In this document: positions 45,674-56,833 of the stretch, in pieces
Layout of the letters: the number at the start of each line of letters is the position of its first letter
Position numbering within the stretch: the stretch's first letter is position 1
From: Oncomelania hupensis
Lineage: Eukaryota > Mollusca > Gastropoda > Littorinimorpha > Pomatiopsidae
Direction of reading: 5' to 3'
Length of the DNA stretch: 64,000 nt
Assembly (NCBI GenBank): GCA_036898135.1
Contig: CM072522.1
Coordinates: 32,994,451-33,058,450 of the forward strand
Notes under the pieces: model-generated
Database searches by the model: none
What the model was told of the DNA's origin: nothing
What the model saw: only the letters and a program-made list of their open reading frames with translations
Made by a program: the position numbers and the translations under genes

Positions 45674-46664
45674 TGCTAAGCGCTAAGGCCGAAGCGAGTT
45701 ATCACTTATTCCGCTAGTTGGCGCTCGCAACTTCCGTTTCGCAGTAAGAGTCTAAATGAACCTTCTTTGCGTAGCTGTACTTTCTTTGATTATAATATAT
45801 AGGACCCAGGGTTTGTACTGAATCAACAAAACAAACTTCCCAACCTTTTCCCAAACTTTTCCCAACCCATGAGTAAAATTTCCCCACCATAGTCGGCATA
45901 TAATAAAGATCAGATATCAAAACAAATTAATGTAAAAAAAAAAAAAAAGCTTTAGGAATTTTTTTTTATTTGCAGTAAGATTAAAATACACCAAACTTTC
46001 ACTTAATGAGTTAATCCAAAACATTCAAACAAATTTTTTTAACAGAATTATAAAAATGTCTAGTTTTATATACTGTCAGCTTAAAATTTACAAGATCACA
46101 ATCACAATGAAAGTCATGGTTATATTAGATAGAAACTTTCGCTTAATCCAAAAAATTATTGATTAAAAAAATCTTTTTTAAAAAGCTTAAGAAAAATGTC
46201 TCGTGTTATTTGCAGTAAGCTTAAAATTATAAAAACAATTTACATAGTCAACATCATACTATACATGGGTGCCACCAAGAAATTTTCCAAAATCTGAAGG
46301 CAGGGGTCCGGGGCCGCCCAGGCCCCGATGGGGAACCGGCGTAACGCTCTGGTAGGAGGTTAGGGGGGCAACGCCCCCCGATAGAAAATTTTTACAATAT
46401 TCAAAGCCAATTTAGAGGCCTCTCGTGAAAGCTGAAGAATGATTTACTACTATACATACAAGACACTCACATAGAACAAGAAAAAAACTACATAAAAAGA
46501 CCAGGGCCTAACATTGGCAAAGGTGACTAAGTCTGGGGACTTAGTCAATGCAAATGGGAAACACATATGAACAATCAGAAGCATAGTTAAGATTGTTTAA
46601 ACATTTTGTGAATGTGTATAAGAGGTGAGAGAGAGAAAAGCAAACACACATAAATATACACAAT

Positions 46665-47251
46665 CAGGGGCGGATCTTTCCATTGTTGAGGAGGTGTGCA
46701 CAGTGCACTAATGCGAAGTGGCGAAGCCACAAGCGCGAGCCTGCGAAGCAGGCGAGTGTACTATGGGGGTCCGGAAAATTTGAAAATAATGGTTAAAATC
46801 TGTGCAATCTGGTGCATTTTGGGCATTATTTTAAGGACTGAAAATAGTATTGTTTTGTGCTAAAAGTCCTCTTTAAGTTTAGTCCCCCCCTCCCACACAC
46901 ACACACAAACACTCCTCTGCAAACTCTGATGATAAAATTTACAATAGCAGAACATCTTGCATAAAGGCTTATACAAAGACAAATAAAGTTACTGCAAATA
47001 AAACAAGAAATAGCCACTCACATCAGTTTTATTCAAAACTGACCTGATGCATGTACAAGTTTGGTCACACACAAACCCCCCACCCCCACTCCCCCACTAA
47101 TTTGGAGGTACATGAAACTGTGTGGGGAGTGAGAATTAGTAATTTTTTTCTCCTTTTCTTCCTCCTTTTCTTTTTCTTTTTTTTTTTTTTTTTGGGACCA
47201 CCAGGGTGGTGTGCACGTGCACAAGTGGCACAAGAACAAGATCCGCCCCTG
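46665..47251. mobile_element. MITE with CAGGGGCGGATCTT termini
   Basis: 14-bp TIR CAGGGGCGGATCTT. Flanks CACAA (46659-46663, one extra T before the element) and CACAA (47252-47256). GTGCAC-rich subterminal sequence resembles the MITE at 38330-39137. No gene. Confidence 0.8.
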
Positions 47252-47383
47252 CACAAGAACAAAAAGCATTGTTTTGGTTTTTTTCAAACCAGGCTGATCC
47301 AATTTTCTCAGCCACAACCGGCATTCATCGCCATCAGGATCAAACTTATCTGACATCCATTCCCACCTCCACTTATTCTTCAT
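47252..47383 (-). pseudogene. small CxxC-type protein fragment (NKWRWEWM domain)
   Basis: About 44 residues from MKNKWRWEWMSDKF, with LWLRKLDQPGLKK, then interrupted by the MITE just where a CxxC would be expected. An upstream frame (MPLLEENTDTGKKK) has a stop. Same domain as 32083-32370 and 55657-55899. Confidence 0.55.
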
Positions 47384-48015
47384 TCCCTTATCTACCTCTC
47401 ACGCTTTTTTCTTTCCAGTATCGGTATTTTCCTCTAACAACGGCATGATTGGAACACAAAGTCACAATATCCATGCTTCAGTCTCACACCGGCCGGAAGT
47501 CATCAACCGGATACGCGGGTTATGCCCCTTTCAGCTGTGCATCTTTACACAAATCTGATACAAATCTTGTTTTGTTTACTTTTATATAATCTTTTTTTTA
47601 CGATTTTTTTTTTTCGAAAAATCGGATTTCCGATTGTAGGCTTCAGCAAAAATCTGATTTTCCGACTGTAGGCGGAAAGGTGGCACCCATGTACTATATC
47701 TCTTGTTTAAACATCAATGATTCAAAAGAAAATGGCGGACTGCTTGTTGGCGCTTAAAGATAATTCAGTGGTGGCGCTGCGCACAATAAGCACAAGAACC
47801 GTAACTCACAATGCACGGGGGGATAAAGAAAAAAATCGTCTGCTGGCTGAAATAAACGAAACGAATTTTCCCAAACTTTCCCAACCTGATGCCATTTTTT
47901 CCAGACTTTCCCAACTGGGAAAAGGGTACCTCAGTTTTCCCAAACTTTCCCAACCGCGTACGAACCCTGTAGGAACTATATTAAATTGTCATACAGTAAT
48001 TCCTTCAAAATAAAA

Positions 48016-48712
48016 TTGATTGATTGATTATTGCTTTAGGTCCAGCGGACTCTTTCGAGCCAAATCAGGACCGGACAACCCCCGATACGCATAAAAGATC
48101 TGCTGAAACAACCCTAGTGGGAAAATTGAATGCCCTCCACCGGCCAGTCACTTTACAATAAAGACATCCCACGCAGGGGACGGCTGAGGCTTTACCCCAA
48201 CTACTCGAACCCCTGGTTACAAAAACAAAATAGAATACAAACATTATAAATTATCAACAAAACATATACATATAAAATGCCTATATTGCTAAATACTAAC
48301 ATCATAGGAAGCCCCAGTGACCACCCGGCAGAAAGCGTCCAACACTCCCAAGCTGATCCAACAGACCTCATACACAAACAAGGAGTCTTGTCCAGGAAGA
48401 GTTTTCAAGAAAAAAGGTAGGTCATTGATCTAGCGAAGAAGAAGATAGTATAGCAGAGTGATAGGACAGAGCATGAATGGGAAAGAGTAAATGAGGAAGA
48501 CAGCGACAGTGGGAATTTAAAGCACTAAATTTCCAGAAAGTGGGGATACTATTTATACTGAAACCCCCGGCACCCCAACGGGGGTACTGTTGCCGCAGTG
48601 AATTGGTCATGCCTACAATGTCAAGACAGGTTTTCAACTGGGGCTTTCACTTTTCCCTTTATAGGTTAGAACAATCTACAGTGGCAAGATTGCTCATGAC
48701 CCCAAGGGGTTC
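48016..48712 (-). mobile_element. Rep690 retroposon, full length, minus
   Basis: A 697-bp copy with a TTGATTGATTGATT tail at the left (AATC-type on its own strand). Target duplication TTCAAAATAAAA at 48004-48015 and 48713-48724. The uninserted sequence is seen at 24520-24535 in copy II. Confidence 0.9.
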
Positions 48713-49129
48713 TTCAAAATAAAAACAAATCATTCAATATACATCACAGGCAGCAATAAATTACAACATAATGCCATATTAATAAAGTGTCATTTCACAA
48801 TGATACAAATTGAGTTCTTCTTTTCTGAGTGTGGTGACCTCTGAGACTATTGTCTCTACCGGACATTGGGTCTTTTTATTTGTTACCAGGAACGAGGGAG
48901 AAAAAGGGGCATTAAAAACTTTATATCCTACGCCAAGTCAACTGGCTAAAACTCTTAATTAAGTAAAGACAATTACAAAGGAAAATATAATAGCATTGTT
49001 ACCCATGTTGACAATATTATGAAATAGGTCAAATAAAGTAATAATACATAACTATTAACACTATCACAATCTTTAAACAAACTTATTACTTACATATGTA
49101 ACATTATATGTAATTAATCCAATCATGAC

Positions 49130-49530
49130 ATTACATTACATGATTATTGCTTTAGGTCCAGTGGACTCTTCCGAGCCAAATCAGGACAAGTATAGCCGAA
49201 TCAGGACCACAAAATCAAGACCACAACTTTGCTGAAAGAGGACTCACCCCTGATCAGCATAAAAGATCTGCCGAAACAACCCTAGTGGTAAAACTGAAAG
49301 CTCTCCACCAGCCAGTCACTTTACAATAAAGACATCCCACGCAGGGGACGCTGAGGCTGTACTCTAATTTATCGAACACCAGTTTACAAAAACAAAATAG
49401 AATACAAACATCATTATAAATTAATTAACAAAACACATACATATAAAATGCCTACATTGCTAAATAATAACATCATAGGAAGCCATAGTGATCACCTGGC
49501 AGAAAGCGTCCAATATTCCCAAGCTGATGT
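49130..49530 (-). mobile_element. Rep690 fragment, chimeric, abutting finger array
   Basis: A 3' portion joins two subfamily sequences near 49190. The other end stops at AAGCTGAT, directly against the finger exon. Confidence 0.7.
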
Positions 49531-49535
49531 TGTTT

Positions 49536-50858
49536 TTAATTGGTAGCCTGAGTGAAGGCTTTATTACAAATTTTGCAAACATGGTTTTTCTCTCCTTTAT
49601 GTATAAGCTTGTGATTCTTCAAAACACCAGCCAAAGTGAAAGCTTCGTTACAAACGTCACACACATGATTTTTCTCTCCTGTATGAGTAAGTTTATGTTT
49701 TTTCAAACTGCTTGCATGAGTGAAAGATTTACTACAAAATTCACACACATGATTTTTCTGTCCTGTATGTTTCAGCTTATGTACTTTCAAATTGGAAGCA
49801 TGAGAGAAAGCTTTATTACAAACATCACAAACATGATTTTTCTCTCCTGTATGTGTAGGTTTATGTGCTTTCAAACTGGTTGCATGAGTGAAAGCTTTAT
49901 TACAAAATTCACACTCATAATTTTTCTCTCCTGTATGTGTAACCTTATGTCGTTTCAAATGGACAGCCAGAGCGAAAGCTTTATTGCAAACATCACAAAC
50001 ATGATTTTTCTCTCCTGTATGTGTAAGCTTATGTTGTTTTAAATTGGTAGCCTGAGTGAAGGCTTTATTACAAATTTTGCAAACATGGTTTTTCTCTCCT
50101 TTATGTATAAGCTTGTGATTCTTCAAATGACCAGCCAAAGTGAAAGCTTTGTTACAAACGTCACACACATGATTTTTCTCTCCTGTATGAGTAAGTTTAT
50201 GTTTTTTCAAACTGCTTGCATGAGTGAAAGCTTTAGTACAAAATTCACACACATGATTTTTCTGTCCTGTATGTTTAAGCTTATGTACTTTCAAATTGGT
50301 AGCATGAGAGAAAGCTTTATTACAAACATCACAAACATGATTTTTCTCTCCTGTATGTGTAAGTTTATGTGCTTTCAAACTGGTTGCATGAGTGAAAGCT
50401 TTATTACAAAATTCACACTCATAATTTTTCTCTACTGTATGTGTAACCTTATGTCGTTTCAAATGGATAGCCAGAGCGAAAGCTTTATTGCAAACATCAC
50501 AAACATGATTTTTCTCTCCTGTATGTGTACGTTTATGTACTTTCAAACTGCTTGCACGAGTGAAAGCTTTATTACAAAATTCACACACACGAGTCTTCTC
50601 TCCTGTGTGTATCAACTTGTGTTGCTTAAAAAGTGATGATGTAGCAAATGATTTCTGACAAACATCAAACACATGTCTCTTTTGATATTCTGTCTTTTGC
50701 CACCGTTCTTTCTTGGTTCCTCTCTCTTGATCTCTGACATTGACATCACTGTGACAAGTGCCTGAGGCAGAAGAGAAATTGACAGTTGATGAATGTGTTG
50801 CTGTAGTGTTGACAGTAAGCAAAGAACTCTCTGGTCGTGTGGCACATGCAGTTGGTAT
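49536..50858 (-). CDS. C2H2 zinc-finger protein copy III, finger exon (13 fingers plus a partial one)
   Basis: Minus-strand exon in phase 0 after acceptor TTGTTTGTGCAG, starting IPTACATRPES, with a linker like copy II. Thirteen 28-residue fingers follow, then half of a fourteenth. The first finger has HVFDVC, so its first zinc ligand is lost. Fingers 3-8 and 9-14 are a duplicated 504-bp block of six fingers. The frame ends at TAA (49536-49538), where the sister block has TTA (Leu), and a Rep690 junction lies immediately beyond. It splices in phase with 58303-58367 and 59418-60035. It may encode a truncated but multi-finger nuclear DNA-binding protein; expression unknown. Confidence 0.85.
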   Translation of the reverse strand: MPTACATRPESSLLTVNTTATHSSTVNFSSASGTCHSDVNVRDQERGTKKERWQKTEYQKRHVFDVCQKSFATSSLFKQHKLIHTGEKTRVCEFCNKAFTRASSLKVHKRTHTGEKNHVCDVCNKAFALAIHLKRHKVTHTVEKNYECEFCNKAFTHATSLKAHKLTHTGEKNHVCDVCNKAFSHATNLKVHKLKHTGQKNHVCEFCTKAFTHASSLKKHKLTHTGEKNHVCDVCNKAFTLAGHLKNHKLIHKGEKNHVCKICNKAFTQATNLKQHKLTHTGEKNHVCDVCNKAFALAVHLKRHKVTHTGEKNYECEFCNKAFTHATSLKAHKPTHTGEKNHVCDVCNKAFSHASNLKVHKLKHTGQKNHVCEFCSKSFTHASSLKKHKLTHTGEKNHVCDVCNEAFTLAGVLKNHKLIHKGEKNHVCKICNKAFTQATN

Positions 50859-50879
50859 CTGCACAAACAAGATTGACAA

Positions 50880-51770
50880 TGTACAGGGTGGCCAGTAAGC
50901 CCCTATTCATCCACTTATATATATCCACTGTGTCTGTCTGCTGTCCCTCATTCTCACTGTATAATATAATGCAACAATGAGACAATATAGAAACACACAC
51001 ACAAACACAAATTACAAGACATGCACAACTGAACATAACATAATAACATATGGATGGGTAGGGACCTATGGGCTGTCCTGTACATTGACTACAAAAGGGG
51101 TCCAAAGATGAAAAATGACCGCCATTGTTACTTTCTACTTCATCACTAAGAAAGTGGGACTCAAGGCTAACTACAGCCAGGTGTGTAAAGAACATTTCCT
51201 ACATTAACAGACTTCATCAATATGCATCTGACACTTGTAACTCACTTTATATCATTCTTATATAGAGCTTTGTCAGCTCAAGACCTGCTCAAGGTGCAGG
51301 CTGATAGAGGATCCAACTCATTAAAGTAGGACATTGTACTTTGATCGAATGCATATAATGTGCAAAACCAGTAACCAGTCATCATCATCATTATTATTTT
51401 TATTATTAATAGCATAATTAGTATTATAACATTCATTATCACAGCAAGAATGGGTTGAGTGTTTTTATAATGATTAAAATAAGCCTACTTCAGTCCTGAA
51501 AGCAATTAAGAGGAAGTGTCAAATTAATCTTTAGCATCCTGCTTTTTTTTAACGGTTCTTCTCCCTGTACACGCATTAATTTTATAGACTCAATTTGTTG
51601 ATGTGTCATCATGATTTTGGGAACGGAAATAAAGAAATGAATGTAAAATGTTATCAAACTACGTAACAGGCTGTAAAAAAAAGTTTTTGTACCTAAAAAG
51701 AACAAAAACTACAAATAAAACTACGATGGACCCAATATAACAGACACTGCAAATCAGAGGCGGCAGTTTC
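50880..51770. other. intron and flank of zinc-finger gene copy III
   Basis: Matches 27413-28040 up to about 51512, then diverges into unassigned sequence before a LINE tail. No gene. Confidence 0.5.
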
Positions 51771-52370
51771 TATCCTATCCTATCCTGTCCCATAACCCGA
51801 AGGTCGTAGGGGCACCACAGATGATCGCTTAACCAGCATACTCCATCTTTCTCTGTCCTCAGCAGCCCTCATGGCTTCGCTCAGTGTCAAACCAGTCCAT
51901 TCTCGAATGTTGTCCTCCCACCTCTTTTTCGGTCTCCCCCTTCTTCTACCTCCTTGCACTGTGCCTTGCAGAATGGTCTTTGCAAGGCCTGATGATCTGG
52001 TGACGTGGCCATACCATCGGAGTTTCCGTTTCTTCACCACTGTGAGCAGGTCATCGTGTTGTCCAATGGCTTGTGTGATGGTCTGTCGGACTTCAACGTT
52101 GGTGATGTGTTGGGTATAGGAAATGCACAGAAGTCTTCTGTAGCACCTCATCTCCATGCTTTGTATTCTTCGTTGGAGATCTGCTGTGAGGGTCCATGCT
52201 TCGCAAGCATATAGGAAGATGGAGATGACCAGGGAGCGCAGCAGTCTTATTTTGGAATGTAGACTGATGGTTCTGTCTTTCCAAATGGGCTTCATCCTTG
52301 TCAGGGCAGCAGTTGTTTGTGCGATCCTGGAGAGGACTTCCTGTCGAGACCCATTGTCTGACACAAGGCT
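51771..52370 (-). mobile_element. LINE 3' fragment, minus
   Basis: High similarity to 5930-6535 of the intact LINE, with an open RT C-terminal frame (SDNGSRQEVLSRIAQ to RPSGYGTG). It ends at TATCCTATCCTATCC on the left. 5'-truncated. Confidence 0.88.
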
Positions 52371-52629
52371 GCAGTTTAGGATGGGGATAAAAATAGACTG
52401 CCTGACCACTACCACCCCCACCATCCACTCCCTTGCCCCTCAGTTCCCCTTTATTCCTGACTGATACTTGTATTCCAGGCAGCATAGGCCACGCCATCAC
52501 ACCTCTTTCAACACCATCCAAGCACAGCATGCAGCGTTAAAAAGTGGAGTCCCAAGTTTTTAAAAAATTTAAATAAAATGTGGTATAAGATTCGAATGGC
52601 TTCGCTTACCAAACGGCATGTTTACACTT
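52371..52629. other. unassigned sequence
   Basis: No feature recognised between the LINE fragment and the large TIR element. Confidence 0.35.
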
Positions 52630-52743
52630 CAGGGATGAAAAGTGGGTAAGCCAAAAAAGCCTGAAATTTTTTTTTTCCCGGTCAGGGTCCAGGGACCGCC
52701 GTAGTTAGAGATCAAAGAATATTCAAGTGTTATTGGCGGCTAT

Positions 52744-53006
52744 CATGTAGATCCAGTGCCTTAACTATATGTGTATGTAAGGGAAGTAATTTGTTACGGA
52801 AATAGCAGGATAAAAGAACCCTAATCCTACCCCTAACCCATAAAATAAAGTTTTACTTCACATATTAATATGTGTGGTACAGCGTTGTTATTCAATCAAA
52901 TTATTATTTTTCAAATTTATTTAATTCTAATGACACCAAAGCTTACATTATCCTGTTCTTTCCGTAACTAATTACGTCCCTTAGTTAGAGGCACTGGATG
53001 TACATG
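52744..53006. mobile_element. short MITE with long inverted repeats
   Basis: Ends CATGTAGATCCAGTGCC and, inverted, CATGTACATCCAGTGCC. Similarity runs inward about 60 bp (GTTACGGAAA, AGGATAA). No coding region. Confidence 0.75.
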
Positions 53007-55656
53007 CCGTAATTTTAATGGCAGTTTAATTAGATTATTCAAATGGCTTTTAAAAACAAAATTATGATATTTTGGACTAACTTTGTATTGTACTTGTAGC
53101 ATTACTTTGACTGACTGTGAAAGAGAGGGGCAGATAAACACGGAGGGTGCTTTTTTTTTCAAAAAGAATTGTTGCTGCTGAGGTTATATTTTCTTTTGGT
53201 GTATAATTTATTTATTTCCAATTGTATGTTACTGTATGTTAATTTGGTCAGTGACCTTATTAGTTATAGGGTCTTTTGACAATTTTTTTTAAAATAATTA
53301 CAGTATTATTATTTTTTCTTTATTATTAATAATATTATTATTACTATTGTCAGGTTTTATTTTTTTCCCCAATTGATAGAATTGTTGCTGTTAAGGTTAT
53401 ATTTTCTTTTGAAGTTATCTTTATTTAGAATTTTGTGTTACTACTGTATATTTGGTCAGTGACGTTACGACAAATCAATAGTAATATCTATACAATTTTA
53501 GTTTGCAAAAAAATTTATATTTTTGGCAAAGTGTTTAAACACTTTTTCTTTACATAATTCAACATAGTCATACTTACGATTAACATTTAACAGTTATGTA
53601 AAACTTTTAGGCACCTGCATTCAAACAGAGGTATATGCATGCATCTTCAAACATTACAAGTAAACAAAAATAGTATTAGAATATAATTAAAATATAAACT
53701 ACAGTGTTTTACAAAAAATAAAATCCTACAATTTGCTGCTATTTTGGCTGAGATTTATCAAGTAATGATCAATCTCACAATTGATTAATCTCTTAACATT
53801 TAATTTATTTAATTACAAATATACTAACAAAAACAGATGGCCTTTCCTTAAAGAATAAACGTATTTAGTTTGAATTAAGTTAAACTGTTGAAGTGCGTCA
53901 GTATAGTCACTATAGAGACCAGCTGCGCTAACGCTTAACAGATATAATTATGATAATGCCATCTTTAGAAGAGTTTCCGCATCTTTCTTTTAAAATTATA
54001 ATGGTAGGGATTGTAACAGCAGAAATAGTGACGACAACAATGTAGGAAATTAGCTTAGCGCAAAATAGATACCATCGAATGAAACTGGACGTTAATACAA
54101 CAGTTATCTAAAAAGCAGCCAACACATGTCAAATTAACTTCCTTGAGACAGTCACACCGACAACCGCTCAAGATATCATCTAACAGACTTAGCGATCCAA
54201 GACTAAATAGCATACTTAAGCCAAAACTGACCATAACCTCGTCCCCGTTAAATAGCCTACTTCACTGTGACCAGAGTAACTTAGACACTAAGTAGCCCAA
54301 GCTCCACGTAATCGTTATGGCATCTATCCTCCACTCTACGTCTGACACTCCTATTCCAGGATAATTATATGTGTTCGGTAACTAGGATAGGTGTGAAAAA
54401 TATTCCAACTGAAACCGTAAAATCCCGTATGCGAGATTGACGAAAACGAGAGCTAAACAATTGGTCAGAAGACTACTAGGAACTCTTGCATATCTTTGGG
54501 CCCCAATCTCAGCTAGTCAGTCGCAAACGAACTGCTCAGCTGTGAGGGTCGACCAAAGGAACAAACTGCAGTGTCCGTCTATCTCCATCTCATCTAGAGA
54601 GTGCTAGAGACGTAAAAGATGATTTCACGAGTCCCAGAATCTACAAGTAAGATAACACTAATAGTTTTGATATGTGTATGTTTATTGTATATTGATTGCC
54701 ATGTATTGATAATATGTTCTTGATATATATATAGTTACAGAAACAGATTATTGTTTCTGAGACAGTATGCATGTGGTTTGATGTATCTTAGCCTTAAGAT
54801 TCGAATCGAATTGTGCATATGGGAACCCTGCAGGTGTCTGATGCTATAGACACTTTGCAGAGGAGACCGCACACTTATAGCTAACGAGAATATTGTAGCC
54901 AGAGCTCCGACTTTTACAGGTCGGCCCTGGGATCATAAGGTTTGTGGAGACAAACGCCTGACCGTCGCTCCTGTGGTACCAAAGGAGAACAATCAAGAGT
55001 CTACCTGGCCACGTCCGAACCCCACAGCTACAAGGGCGACCCGACTCACCGCCAGAGTAGATAAGTCACCCGCAAATGAACTGAGTTCTACCCTCGAGAA
55101 ACGTATAGAAAACCCACTCGAATATTTAGTAAACTACGAACAGTGAAAATCGTAACCGCACTTAGCACAGGATGAAAAAAACCTGCTAAAGAACTTTCCC
55201 AGCACTTCGAACTATATTAATTATTAATTTACCGGTTAATGCAGAAATGTCTAAGTTTGTGTTGAATATATAAAAAGTGAAATTACATACATACGACTGG
55301 TGTCATTCTATTTGCATTGTTGTGTATCTATTAGTTTTCTTCTCTCGTGACATAATAATCTAGTCTTTTGATTAGTAATTAACGGTTCTCAAGTTGAGCC
55401 AAATGATACTAAAATTCCCGAGAACAAATATAAATTTTATGTGACCAAAGTGCCGTGATCTGTCTCTCACACAACTTTCGGAATTCTGGTAAAAGAACGA
55501 TCGATAGTGGTAGCACATCGCCCATCTATCAATAAGTCTTACCCCCTAGTAAGATAAACGTATCTTCCCCAGAATATCATCACAGGGATCTACCCTACCA
55601 ACGTCAGTTTATTTTATTTCTTTATTTTATTCTTAGTATTGGTCCATTTCGATTGT
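53007..55656. other. AT-rich interior, no gene recognised
   Basis: Includes a direct repeat (GAGGTTATATTTTCTTTTG type) near 53180 and 53390. A less AT-rich stretch at 54.3-55.6 kb could be an LTR or other insertion, but I found no convincing boundaries. Confidence 0.35.
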
Positions 55657-55899
55657 TTAGTTTACATCGTGTTCAGTAAACAAGTTCATTTGGTACCGCT
55701 TTACGTTGATCAGCTTCTTGCCAGCGCAACAAATGCACTTCGCATAGCCATCCTCGTGGATCTTCCTTATCACATCGCCGACACGAATGTCTTCAACCTT
55801 TTGGTCTAGCCAATCCCATCGGAATTTGTTCTTGATGTCTTTTTTTTCTTTAGTTTTTTGGGCTTCATTTGATTTTCTTAAAATCACTCTGTGCGCCAT
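55657..55899 (-). CDS. small CxxC protein of the CAGGGATGAAAA element (NKFRWDWL domain)
   Basis: 80 residues from MAHRVILRKSNEAQ, with a Lys-rich lead, NKFRWDWLDQKVED, VIRKIHEDG, then C-x2-C in AKCICCAGKKL and a downstream His. Same layout as 32083-32370: aromatic motif, amphipathic spacer, R-K, CxxC, basic tail. A BED-like zinc DNA-binding module is my inference. It may be the first exon of a lost transposase; the stop follows FTEHDVN. Confidence 0.55.
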   Translation of the reverse strand: MAHRVILRKSNEAQKTKEKKDIKNKFRWDWLDQKVEDIRVGDVIRKIHEDGYAKCICCAGKKLINVKRYQMNLFTEHDVN

Positions 55900-56833
55900 T
55901 TTTTCACAATACCGAGGTGTGTGCGACTGCGCGGCGTTTGCGACTGCGCTGCTTCCTGTAACTAAGGAACGCGCACAGAAGCGTAGAAGCAGACAAATAA
56001 GCGCAAAAGCATGCAAAGACGTGCAAGACGCCCCCGCGAAAATAAGCCGGAAACCTAAAAAAAAGGCCGGATAGCTGACCAAAAAAACCCTGAAAAACCT
56101 GAAAATTTTCATCCCTGCACTTCAAAGATTTGATGCTAATATGAATTAAGCCTCACCTAATTCTAGAACCTTATAAATAGGTTAAAAAAACGGAAGGGAA
56201 CTAACACACGCCAAAAACTATAAAACAAAAAGGAGAATCTCAAACACTGCCTCATTCAACATATTTTTTTTTAAAATTTTTATACTTGTTTATTCAGAAT
56301 CACCAAAAAGTCACAACACAGAGAATAATTATATAGCTAACTAAACACAGAAACTGAATTAAGAAATGCTGCTAAACAAAGCAAAAATAATGAGAGAAAT
56401 GCACATCATCTTCTTTGTTATCATAATACTTTTGAAGCAAGCAGCGGCCTAGCATGCTGGCTATCCGAGGCCAAAGCAGGCTATATTTAGGAATCAGGCA
56501 GAGTGCTAAACTGCCTCAAATTAAGTGCAGCCTGTAAGGTGTGCAGACCGATTCAAATCAATGGAGTACAGACTATTTTTATTTCAGTGACTAAGAACTC
56601 TCAACACTTCCTCAGTAATGAATAACTCAAACAACCCTGCTTCTGAAATGTTATCAATATGATTTGGTATGGTAAATACACAAAATCAATCAGCAACTGC
56701 TGATAGCAACCATCCGGTACTTGTCCAATACTTTCATCACATGAAACACTGGATACTCCACTAATGTCAGCAACCTCTTGTTCTTCCCCATCAGATTCAC
56801 CCCCAAGCCTAGCTGTTACTTTGCCTACATTAA

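Larger units (their letters stand above)
43469..45788 (-). mobile_element. P/THAP-like element, internally deleted
   Basis: Perfect TIRs of about 32 bp starting CAAAGAAAGTACAGCTACGC at both ends. Flanked by ATTATAA (43462-43468 and 45789-45795), 7 bp where P elements usually give 8. Inside, near the right end, is the first half of a THAP domain (45540-45673). The rest is AT-rich with no transposase core. Its right 430 bp match 63540-64000. Confidence 0.82.
46264..47691 (-). mobile_element. DNA element with CATGGGTGCCACC termini
   Basis: Perfect 13-bp TIR. TACTATA direct repeats flank it (46257-46263, 47692-47698). It carries the N-terminus of a W-rich small protein on the minus strand, cut by the MITE at 46665-47251. 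Confidence 0.8.
45807..47969. mobile_element. hAT-like DNA element, outermost of a three-level nest
   Basis: TIR CAGGGTTTGTAC / CAGGGTTCGTAC. Flanks TAGGACC and TAGGAAC look like a diverged 7-8 bp duplication. Subterminal TTTCCCAAACTTTCCCAA-type repeats occur at both ends. No transposase is recognised; the middle is occupied by 46264-47691. Confidence 0.65.
52630..56117 (-). mobile_element. large DNA element with CAGGGATGAAAA termini and 5-bp duplication
   Basis: Inverted CAGGGATGAAAA ends with weaker internal matches. CACTT flanks it at 52625-52629 and 56118-56122. Near the right end is a small CxxC ORF on the minus strand. It includes a 263-bp MITE (52744-53006) and about 2.5 kb of AT-rich sequence (53-55.6 kb) in which I recognise no gene. 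No transposase core seen; superfamily unknown. Confidence 0.75.

Noticed and set aside
47717..48013. Plus-strand 98-codon ORF with repeated FPKLSQP
   Set aside because: Arises from the subterminal TTTCCCAAACTTTCCCAA repeats of the hAT-like element.
53870..55610. Solo LTR of a retrotransposon
   Set aside because: Some sequence character changes here, but no TG...CA ends with matching target repeats could be identified.
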